Made by a program: the position numbers and the translations under genes. A stretch of 64,000 nt of DNA, from assembly GCA_030386875.1 (NCBI GenBank), contig CM059558.1, forward strand, positions 12,961,752 through 13,025,751, in the 5' to 3' direction. This stretch comes from Morinoia aosen (taxonomy: Eukaryota > Arthropoda > Malacostraca > Amphipoda > Talitridae). Every line of letters begins with the position of its first letter. Positions within the stretch are counted from its first letter, which is position 1. The notes beneath the pieces are model-generated. The model saw only the letters and a program-made list of their open reading frames with translations. It ran no database searches and had not been told where the DNA came from. Shown in pieces: positions 45,321 to 57,300 of the stretch.

Positions 45321-48300
45321 GTTTAATGTGACATATTTAGTAGTGCATTGAAATAAGCATGGAGACCAAATTTTCTCTCAGTACATGCAATCAATTCATT
45401 CAAAGGCTTGAAGAGCCTTCAACTGGACTTGGTGATCTGGAAGAAGATTTATCAATTCAGTTGGACTTGTTATATCACAACACTAAAGTTCCTATCCTGT
45501 CAAACAATGATGATGTTCCTTATGAAAAGCATGACTTCACTCATGTGTTACAAATATGTGAGAGAAATTTATCTACTGTTGAGCAAATGCTGAAAGGAGT
45601 ACTGAAAAAGCTAGAGAATGATAAGTGTAGTATTTCATCTCCTTTAAAGGCTTCATGCACAAATTGCATAGTTCTTGCAGCACAGTACACCAACAATGAA
45701 AGGGACTGGAGCACCCTGCCAGCTTCTCGGACTGCTTGCCGTATTCTTTCATTGTTATTGCAGCCAAGTGGAGGGGTGACTGGCTGGGAAGTTTTGGAAG
45801 GAAAATCGAGAAAGTCTTTTTCCAAAGATGATGAGACATCAGAAATTTCAAGCTCAGAAGTTAATCCACAAAACTCACTAAATACCATGAATGAAACACC
45901 TGACTTCAGGTTTGGGTCTTGTCTCAAGTCTCTTCTGTCATATATAAGCTTGCATTTCACAAAAACACTATGGAAAAATGATCCTGGATGTCAAGAATTT
46001 ATGATGTGGTTACTTCATACCTTGTCTGTAAGTAGCACCTTGTTTTTATCCAAATTTATTTATATTCAAATGTTTTTGCTTCTCTCAATATTTGTGTAAG
46101 CATAAATTATTTTACCTCTTCAAATTTTAGCGTGTCATTTGTGTTAATAGACTTTGACAAACCTGTATGAAATTTAAATAATTTTATGAACAAATTTTTG
46201 TGGCTAATCATGGCTTAAAGAATTACAGGAATTAGTTCAAAATTGTTTTCAGTTATTTTGCAGTACAAATTAAAAAACATTTTTACATAGATAGTTGTAA
46301 TTATGTTTGAAAATTTTTTACCTTAAGAATTATATGTTTGAGTATTTAAGGTTTTCTTCATGTACCTAATAAATTTGCAAGCTGAGATATTGCTTTTTCA
46401 CTGTCATTTGGAAGTTCTAATAAATTAAGGCTACATAAATGTTTTCAAAAATAGCAAGAAAATAAATAAATCATATATTTAAGATCTAATCAATAAGTAT
46501 TAATTCAATTTGTTTATATCTGAACGGGTCAGTTGATAGCTTTAATCGCAACTTTATTAGAAATTTAAAAATGGGGAAAATTCCAAAGAACTTTATCATA
46601 TTTTATTGGAAAACGTTTCGTTTTATTTTATATGTTTTTATTCGGTTTTCGTGATCTCTTTTAATGATTGTCTATAACATTTTGTTTTTTCTTTTATTGC
46701 TGGCAGAATGATTTGTATTTTTGAACTGATGATGGAGCTGGACTCCGAAACGTTTCCCAATTAAATATGATAAAGTTTTTTGGAATTTTCCTCATTTTTA
46801 AATTTCTAATCAACTTGTCTACTGCATAAGGGGAATTTTTTCTATAAATTTTGTCATGTTGAGAAATTATTTCCTCATTTCTCCTCTTTAGCGTGATGAC
46901 CTCAGCTCAAATATTGGGAGCTTGCTGCCTGGTGTTCTGCTCCTCTTGGATGACTGGGAGACTCGACACAAAATCCCTGCCTTGAATGCCATCTTGCACA
47001 TCATCAACAATGTTGTGAGTCTTTATTTATGTATGGCATTATGTGTCTTATGATGAGGGCTCTTTGGCATTGAAATATGAGGCAAGTACTTTTTTCTCTT
47101 CAAACGAATAATCAAATAATGCTATTTCATCAACTTTTTTAAGCCCTCAAAAGAGGAAAAATCTCCGTGTATTTATATGAATATGATGCATATGAATTAC
47201 TAATACTTCATTTATTTCCTTTCAATGCATGTGCATTACTTGACTTTATGGACAAGATTTCCCTGATATCCTTGCAGTTAGAGTTAATATATCATCCATG
47301 CAATGAATTTGTGTAGCTGTATTTGATCCCCTGTGGGGATGTATAGTTTGTGCTCGTAACCTTGGTACTTGAAATAAACAGGTCTTTCCCTCCTGCATCG
47401 TAATACAATAACCCGACTGAAGCTTTATAGATTGCTTTTCAAATTCATGATCCTGTGTAGGCCACTGTAACATGGATAATTTAGAGAAAAGGAATACTTG
47501 TTGTATAATTGCTGCTGCTATTTAATCTTACCGCAATTTGTTGTAATGATCTAATTACAATTTTTTTTATAAAAGCCATCTCACATTGAGAAGTACTCAT
47601 TATAGTTGTAATGTCAGTCTTTAGGCACTATTTATGTTATTCTTTATCATTGAAGCTTGCAAGCCTTCCAGCTGTTTTGTATAATATTGTAAAATTGTGC
47701 AGTTTTGCCCATGTTTACTACTACTTGTGTTAGCAGGCTGGTTCAGTTGCCTATGTTTGCTACTACTTGTGTTGGCAGGCTGGTTCAGTTGCCTATGTTT
47801 ACTACTACTTGTGTTGGCAGGCTGGTTCAGTTGCCTATGTTTGCTACTACTTGTGTTGGCAGGCTGGTTCAGTTGCCTATGTTTACTACTACTTGTGTTA
47901 GCAGGCTGGTTCAGTTGCCTATGTTTACTACTACTTGTGTTGGCAGGCTGGTTCAGTTGCCTATGTTTACTACTTGTGTTGGCAGGCTGGTTCAGTTGCC
48001 TATGTTTACTACTACTTGTGTTAGCAGGCTGGTTCAGTTGCCTATGTTTGCTACTACTTGTGTTAGCAGGCTGGTTCAGTTGCCTATGTTTACTACTACT
48101 TGTGTTGGCAGGCTGGTTCAGTTGCCTATGTTTGCTACTACTTGTGTTGGCAGGCTGGTTCAGTTGCCTATGTTTGCTACTACTTGTGTTAGCAGGCTGG
48201 TTCAGTTGCCTATGTTTACTACTACTTGTGTTAGCAGGCTGGTTCAGTTGCCTATGTTTACTACTACTTGTTGTGTTAGCAGGCTGGTTCAGTTGCCTAA

Positions 48301-51300
48301 GTTTACTACTACTTGTTGTGTTAGCAGGCTGGTTCAGTTGCCTATGTTTACTACTACTTGTTGTGTTAGCAGGCTGGTTCAGTTGCCTATGTTTACTACT
48401 ACTTGTTGTATTTGCAGGCTGGTTCAGTTGCCTATGTTTACTACTACTTGTTGTGTTAGCAGGCTGGTTCAGTTGCCTATGTTTACTACTACTTGTTGTG
48501 TTAGCAGGCTGGTTCAGTTGCCTATGTTTACTACTACTTGTTGTATTTGCAGGCTGGTTCAGTTGCCTATGTTTACTACTACTTGTTGTATTTGCAGGCT
48601 GGTTCAGTTGCCTATGTTTACTACTACTTGTTGTGTTAGCAGGCTGGTTCTGTTGCCTATGTTTACTACTACTTGTTGTGTTAGCAGGCTGGTTCAGTTG
48701 CCTATGTTTACTACTACTTGTTGTGTTAGCAGGCTGGTTCAGTTGCCTATGTTTACTACTACTTGTTGTGTTAGTAGGCTGGTTCAGTTGCCTATGTTTA
48801 CTACTACTTGTTGTATTTGCAGGCTGGTTCAGTTGCCTATGTTTACTACTACTTGTTGTGTTAGCAGGCTGGTTCAGTTGCCTATGTTTACTACTACTTG
48901 TTGTGTTAGCAGGCTGGTTCAGTTGCCTATGTTTACTACTACTTGTTGTGTTAGCAGGCTGGTTCAGTTGCCTATGTTTACTACTACTTGTTGTATTTGC
49001 AGGCTGGTTCAGTTGCCTATGTTTACTACTACTTGTTGTATTTGCAGGCTGGTTCAGTTGCCTATGTTTACTACTACTTGTTGTGTTAGCAGGCTGGTTC
49101 TGTTGCCTATGTTTACTACTACTTGTTGTGTTAGCAGGCTGGTTCAGTTGCCTATGTTTACTACTACTTGTTGTATTTGCAGGCTGGTTCAGTTGCCTAT
49201 GTTTACTACTACTTGTTGTGTTAGCAGGCTGGTTCAGTTGCCTATGTTTACTACTACTTGTTGTGTTAGCAGGCTGGTTCAGTTGCCTATGTTTACTACT
49301 ACTTGTATTTGCAGGCTGGTTCAGTTGCCTATGTTTACTACTACTTGTTGTGTTAGCAGGCTGGTTCAGTTGCCTATGTTTACTACTACTTGTTGTGTTA
49401 GCAGGCTGGTTCAGTTGCCTATGTTTACTACTACTTGTTGTGTTAGCAGGCTGGTTCAGTTGCCTATGTTTACTACTACTTGTTGTGTTAGCAGGCTGGT
49501 TCAGTTGCCTAAGTTTACTACTACTTGTTGTATTTGCAGGCTGGGTCTGAGTTAAGGTGCTACGGCCATGCCAGCGTCATGTACGAGGCTGCAAAGCACC
49601 ATCTGTACAGCAGGGATCCTGCATTGCTGGAGGCTGTGAGTTGGTTCTCACATGTCAATTTATGTGCCATGCTACTGGAATTTATTCAATTCTATCATTT
49701 TTTTTGTTATTAAGTAGTAACCTAGTTTTTGTCTGTTGAATTTAGTTACAGATTGGGTTATTATGATATTTACTAGGAGTTTGTATTACACAGTTGAACA
49801 ATTTTTGTCATCAAGTATTTATCAGGTTCTGCGAGTTGCTCTCTTATGGAGATTAGTCTGTCAGGACGCTGATGTAAGTTTTGGTTTGTACTAAAATGTC
49901 ATGATTGCCCTGGAAATTATAGCTTTTGTGTATGATTAAGTATATATCTTCTCCTCAGGCTTACCCCGCCGCCACTGCGGCAGCTACCGTGCTGCTGCAG
50001 GACTCCAGTTGCGCACACAGCGCTCAGGTGATCTCTCTTGTCCAGGTCTCGCCTCAGTCAACTCAACAGGAATTTATAAATTCCCTATTAGGCTTACCTT
50101 TTCATCCCCATGCTCAGTTTTTTCATAACAGTATAGGGACCTTTGCATGATCATTGTTCAACTCATTAAAGTGCAGATTATTAGTTTCAGTGTGTAAGGG
50201 ACTCTTTTGAAAGACTGTGAAATTGTCATATTTATAGTGTTTTATCTGTAGATTCTTGTGAATGATATAAAAGTTTTGTAGTAATTGCCTGTGAAAAAAA
50301 CTGGTGCTGGGTAACTGTCAGAATTGAAAAGCTTTTAAATTTGTTACTTCTATTGACAATCAGGATAAAAATGTACTATTCACCTATCGATATCAGTGTC
50401 CTTTGAAATAGAAAAGTGAATGAAAGTAAAACGAACAGATATAATCTACCCTAAAAGAAGCATATGCCCACTTCCTTTTTATTCAGAACTAGTGTACACA
50501 GCCCATCAAAAATCACGGGATTCTATGTTTTCCCTGAATATATTCTCCAGATATGGATGACAATAAAAAAAATCCGTCCTAATAGTACACGCAATAAAAA
50601 TATTCTTATACTTGTGCACTAGAGAAACTCGTATCACAAATACGATCATTAAGCATTCTTATGAGCGTCACAAAGAGACAAAAAAAGCGGACACCAAACA
50701 AATATATAAATAAATAAACACACACACACACCAAAGGCATTATTAGGTAAGATTTCTAATTATAGCATCGCATAACTGTGTGTGCTGATGAAGCTTGGTG
50801 TTGCAGCTGAGCCCACCAGAGGAGGTGCTGTCGATGCTGCTGCGCGACATGGCATTCGAGCAGCGCCTCGACCTGCGCGCCGTGTACGTCTCTTGTCTGC
50901 CGCGCGCCATTGCTGCTGCTGGCCTTCGCAGCATCAGGTATGCCTCAACTTTCTGTTGGTGTGCCAGGTGCACATGGACTTGTTATTGTTGAGCCCCTTA
51001 GGTATGCAGGAACTTACTGCCAGGTGATTTTGTCAGGTAATTTAGGTGTGCATGCCAGGAATGTGTGCTTCCCGAGACTGCGAGGTCCTGATGAGGATGT
51101 AATGATCGGAATGCTCAAGGAAATTGAGCGTTCAGCTTTCAGTGTGACGGCGCTTAAAGTGTTTCTAGAGAAGTGCAACTTGATGTCTCAAATTTAGCCA
51201 GGAAAGGGACAGCGTAATCAAGGAACTTTTTCACGTCTGAACTGTGAATGACTAAACTACAATATGGCCGGGTGCGCTGCGTAGATGCCTCTGGGAATTT

Positions 51301-54300
51301 CAGCGTGGGTAAGGCGCCCGGTCATAAATGGGTGGGCAGCTGAAATCCCCTATGGGGTTTTTGGCTGTCCTGTGTTCGCGGATTGTGCGTCGCTCTGTAG
51401 ATGATCTCTTCAAAGGTCAACTAGGACTCATAAAATGACAATGATGTGGGTGGCAATTGAAGCGGTCTTTGTGATGGCTGCTGTTGTGTTTCCATGATGG
51501 TGATTGTGACAAACTTTGAACAACATTTATATAGTGTGCTTTTGTGTAACGATGTGAATCCTGTATTTTAAACTGTGAGATCTACGGCGCGATATAGTAC
51601 GAATTACTGAAGCGCTAGCAAATCAATGCTAATACTACTACTACTACTACTAGGTGTGCATGAACTTATTTATTTTCATGCATATTAGGTGCACATCATG
51701 GTAGAGGAAACAAGGTAGGGTCATTTCTATGGGAGAAAATATAGATCCTCTTGTTTGGCTAGCCAATAGAAAGGCTTTATTTCAAACAAACTTAATGACG
51801 TCACCAAAACACCATGTCGTTGGGCCAATAGTGAAGCCAGATTTGGGGGTAGCAGTGCTACCAGATGCAATATGAGCGCTGCTATTGGTTCGTTGCCATG
51901 ACGTCAGCAAAACCACACCGTCAACGAAAAAAAAGTGATTTGAACCTACCTTGTTTCCTCTACCGTGGTGCACATGAACTTATCATTGGCTGGTACCCAA
52001 AGCATATGTAAACTAATTTTCAGGTACCTTAGGTGCATATGAACTTATTTATTGTCAGGCTTCTTAGGTACACATTAACTCATTGCCAAGTACATCATAT
52101 ACACATGAATTTATTAGCAAGTAACTTGAGTTTATTTACAAAAAAAAACCAAGTACGCATCAACTTGTAGTTAGGTACTGAGGAACTCAACCGACAACAG
52201 CATGAGCTCAGTTCCTGTTGCATGTTCGTTCGACCTCAGAAATTAGATTTTATTCGACACGTTCGGTAAGACTCTAGTGATCGCTCTGCTTTCAGATAAA
52301 CTTTAAGCATTGGTGATAGCCCAAGAGCATAGGTAATAGCAGACTTAGAGCATGGGTGGGTGATAGCCTAAGAGTATAGACGATAACCTTAATTAAGTGG
52401 GCCTCCAAGTTAATTCTCCAATGCTTCTCAAGTCACGGTTGTTAAGTTAATGATGGTTGGTGAAAGAGTTCTAAGATACATGAGAATGCTATGAAGTTAA
52501 TCAAAGTGCTTATAAGTTTGGTCCTTCGGTTCAATGTGAGACTAATTCAGCATAGAAAATTTGAGGTTTTCTCTTGTGCACCAATGCCTCGATGTTACTT
52601 TTGTTTTGATTATAATTGGTGCTCCCAGGGGAAGATGCGAGGTCCCAAGCTGAAAGTTAGGTAGATCTTCCTTTTGTTGAAATAGAATAGGGTTTTCTTT
52701 TGTTGTGGACTACTTATTTTTGGTTCACTTCTTATTTTCAGCACCACTGATTTCTTTCTTTAACTTTTATCTTATTTCATAAACTTCTTTCTTAACATAC
52801 TGTTTCTGTGTGCACGGGTCTTGTTTGGGAACACACCTTCTTCATAGATTCCCTATTCTTAATGGTGCCTCCCTCCTTCCTCTTTTTAAAACACCTTTGT
52901 CTTGGTTAGGAAGGATCAAACGAACTTACCTAATCTAACCACCAATTGAAGCATATATCTTATAAGCGTAAATTTGAGCTGCTTGGTAAGTTCTAATCAT
53001 CTGTTGATGCTTACAGCAGGAAAAAGTGAAAATATTTAGCATGTTTTCTAAAATATGTAGTACTTGTGATATGGTTTGAACAGGATTTCATATGTTGAAA
53101 AAAGTTATTCGTACTTATTTACTGTAGCCTGTTCCTAGGGCGTCCTGTATTTATACGCTTAGAATGATGGAGAATATATGGTTAGCAATAGTTATAGTTG
53201 TTACACAATAGTGAGTCCTACTTAGGTAACAGTCTTGAATTAGACCTTTATTTTCCTCACAGTGAATTTCAAATTTTGAACCTGTGCCTTCATTTCCATT
53301 TAACAGTGAAATTTTTGATGTGAGTTAGTCTATTTTCCACCACTGGTAATTGGTAAATTAATTGAGTTTTTCCTGAAAACAAAAACAAATTGTGTTCCCA
53401 AAATACTTGTTTACTTCTTTGTTCCCCTTGGCTGGGTTCACTTTAGGTATTACTTCAGGGGTCAAAATTTCTCTCAACAAAATAGTGGTGTAGAACCTTA
53501 TTCATTCCAAACTAATTTGCGCCTTCAATTGAAGATTTTATGTGTTCTGGAGGGAAGTCAGAGTACCAAATAGCTATGTGAAATCTATGGATCCACGATC
53601 CGTCCCGCTGGGGTTGCTTTGCTTGATTTAATAATAACAATAATAATAATAATAGCACCTTGTTGACATGGCGTTTTGGTGACGTCATTAATTTCATATG
53701 TTGAAAAAAGTTATTCGTACTTATTTACTGTAGCCTGTTCCTAGGGCGTCCTGTATTTATACGCTTAGAATGATGGAGAATATATGGTTAGCAATAGTTA
53801 TAGTTGTTACACAATAGTGAGTCCTACTTAGGTAACAGTCTTGAATTAGACCTTTATTTTCCTCACAGTGAATTTCAAATTTTGAACCTGTGCCTTCATT
53901 TCCATTTAACAGTGAAATTTTTGATGTGAGTTAGTCTATTTTCCACCACTGGTAATTGGTAAATTAATTGAGTTTTTCCTGAAAACAAAAACAAATTGTG
54001 TTCCCAAAATACTTGTTTACTTCTTTGTTCCCCTTGGCTGGGTTCACTTTAGGTATTACTTCAGGGGTCAAAATTTCTCTCAACAAAATAGTGGTGTAGA
54101 ACCTTATTCATTCCAAACTAATTTGCGCCTTCAATTGAAGATTTTATGTGTTCTGGAGGGAAGTCAGAGTACCAAATAGCTATGTGAAATCTATGGATCC
54201 ACGATCCGTCCCGCTGGGGTTGCTTTGCTTGATTTAATAATAACAATAATAATAATAATAGCACCTTGTTGACATGGCGTTTTGGTGACGTCATTAATTT

Positions 54301-57300
54301 TTTTAATATAGCATTTCTATTGCCTAGCCGAAAAAGAGGAGGTATTTTTTCTCCCATAGAAATGATCCTACTTTGTTTCCTTTTCCGTGGTTGTGATGAG
54401 TGCCGTGCTGCAGGTGGCAGGCTGAGGTGGTGCAGGTGCTCTGCAGCTACATCACGACCTATGAAGGGCCGGCTGCTCAAGACAGGCTCAACGCGCTCAA
54501 GGTGACAGCTTTATTTTGTGCTTCACAATTAGTAATGTTTCAGTGATTGCAATAACGCCAATTTTAGGTCATAATTGTGCTCTACCAAACGTATTTGCTT
54601 CTATGTTTGCAATAACGCCAATTTTTGGTCATGGTTGTGCTTCACAACAAGTATGTATTCGTTTCAGTGATTACCATAATGCCAATTTTCAGCTATGGTT
54701 GTGCTTCACAACAGGTATTTATTTCTACGTTTGCTATAACTCCAATTTTGAGTTATGGTAGCACTAAGTTCTAAATTTTCGAAAATTAAGTATTCTTTAT
54801 TGTACTTATTAAAGCTACTGTGTATGCAAAATTTCAATCTGCGTTTGTACTCATGCCACGCATAAGTAGTAGAATGTCTTTCTTTTGGGACACTTAATCT
54901 AGACTAAAAGCTTGATGAATGAATTCAGCCTTTAGTTTTGACTTCTTCTATTTCATTTCATCAAGCTCTGATAGCAAAAGCTATTATTTCACTATGTAAT
55001 TTTTGGCTCATGTTGCTGATTTGTTTGCTTTTAAATTCTTTCGGATAATAATGTAAAGGTTTTTGTTTTCTGCTTGACCCTATGGAGATGAAACATTCAC
55101 TTGTATACATTTTTAACGACATATTTAGGGGTATAAATAATTTTACAAATGTTTAAACGGTTAGTTTTTAGGAGGGATGAAATATCTTTGCCGATCTTAG
55201 TTTGGTTCTGTTATTTTGTATTGAAAATCCGCGGTCATTAGATTTATACCACTAACATGAAATCGTTAAGCTGTTTAAAAATTATTTCCCGTCTATATAT
55301 ATATATATATATTTTGATATATATATATTGAAAATATATATTTTCGTTTTGCTACAGTGGCGTAGTGTATGACCTAACGCCTGAATTTAACTGTACCTGA
55401 GCTGATTACTTGAGCTGCCAACTATTGAACTGAGTTGCTAATGAGGACGAACAAGTGAGGACGCTTTACTTGATGCAACATCATTAACTTGTATATTCCC
55501 TGTGCTGGTAACTCTGAAATATGGGGCGTATTCTACAGTCATTTATCAAAAGCCATCTTGGCTTGAATCTCCGCTTTTGTAGGAACAGTTGGACTTTACT
55601 TCCAGGGCCGTGGCCGTCGTGATCCCCCACAGCTCACACTGCAGGGAAGACAAGTGAGATTTTCACACAGCGCCAAGTTTCTGGGGGTGACGCTTGATGA
55701 CAGGCTCTCTTGGAAGCCCTACCTAGCTACCCTCAAGGCTGACTGCGTCAGAAGGCTGAACTCGCTAAAAAGCCTGGCCGGCCTGACGTGGGGGGCTGAC
55801 AGGATGACCCTACTGAGACTATATCGTACTCTTATTAGAAGCAAGATCGACTACGGCTGCATAGGGTATCAATATGCTAAGGCGACTGCACTTTTGAAGC
55901 TGGACCCTGTGCATCATGCTGCTATCAGAATCTGCACTGGCGCATTTAGGTCGTCCCCTTCCAGCAGCTTATGTGTGGAGAGCGGTGAACCTCCTTTACG
56001 GCACCGCCGTGTGCAGCTGACCATTCAGTACTTGGCACGATTGGAACAAGTCCCCTTGTCTCCTGCATGGACCAGCGTGCATGCGCCACTAGGCCGACAT
56101 CTGCCTTTCCCTTACTTTCTGCCCTCATCGGAAGATTATTCGGCAGTCGTGGTTGCAATGCAGCTGAGGCCAATGAGAATACAACCAGTGTTCTTGGAAA
56201 GTTTTCCCACGTGGCGTGTCCCAATCGGGAGTTTTTGTCCGGGATGTCAAATGCCTAAGAAGGATTCTATGCCTACCCACATATTGAAGGGGATCTTTTC
56301 GGACCATATTGCCGAAAAACATGCCCGTGCGATGAAGTTCTATACCGACGGCTCAAAGGTGGGAGACGCTGTAGGGTGTGCCGCTGTGTCGGGGGAGATG
56401 GTGAGCGCCAAGAGATTGCTCTCAGAGTCGTCCATTTTCACTGCGGAACTTTACGGTGTGCTGGAGGCCCTTCAACTAATCAAACATTGTGAGCATGATA
56501 CTTTTGCTATTTTTGTGGATTCAAAAAGTGTGGTGGAGGCCACTCGAGAGCATAATAGTACCCATCTGCTCGTTGGTGAGATCGTCATGAACTTAATAGA
56601 TTTAACACTTGAGCGTAAATCTGTGACGTTGTGCTGGGTGCCCGGCCACGTAGGAGTGTCTGGCAATGAGAGAGCTGACCAGGAGGCTAAACGGGCTGCA
56701 GAGGCAAACGAAGAGACTCTAAATCTGATGGTTCCTTTCCGGGATTATTACCCTCGGATCAAAGCGGCAGTGAGAGAACGATGGCAGCAGGAATGGGACA
56801 ACGCTGCTAACGATAGTAATAAATTAAGAAACATTAAACCCACTATACGTGAGTGGATATCGTCCAGTTGTCGTAGTCGCTGGTTAGAGGTGATGCTTTG
56901 TCGCCTCCGTATTGGCCATACGCGGCTAACACATGGCCACCTGATGGAGCGGCTACCACAGCCGCAGTGCGAACGGTGTCGTGTGCCTTTAACTGTAAAG
57001 CACTTCCTCGCGGAGTGTCCCCTGTATGCTGTTGCCAGGAATCTGCATTTTCCGCACCTTCGCGGTCGTGCACAGGATGTTTTGACCGGAATACTTGGGG
57101 AAGCTGAGCGATCAACTTACAATGTGACAGCGCTGCAGTCGTTTCTTGGAGCGTGTAATCTGTCTTCAAAAATCTAGCCTGAAGATTCTACGCATGGTAA
57201 TGCGATGTAAACACTGAACCGTAAAATGGCCGGGCGCGCTGCGCAATGCCCCTGGGGGTTTCAGCACGGGTAAGGCGCCCGGCCATAATTGGGTGGGCAG

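Noticed and set aside
47697-49555. Two overlapping open frames of about 616 codons across the TTI2 intron array
   Set aside because: They exist only because the 42/45-bp unit is a multiple of three; the protein is a 14/15-residue repeat and neither frame continues TTI2.
50910-51197. 95-codon frame running from TTI2 exon 6 into the truncated LINE
   Set aside because: An accidental fusion across a splice donor and a transposon insertion; the exon ends at 50937 with GTATGC.
54118-54480. 120-codon minus-strand frame and its partner at 53512-53697
   Set aside because: Products of the 606-bp duplication and the antisense of TTI2 exon 7.
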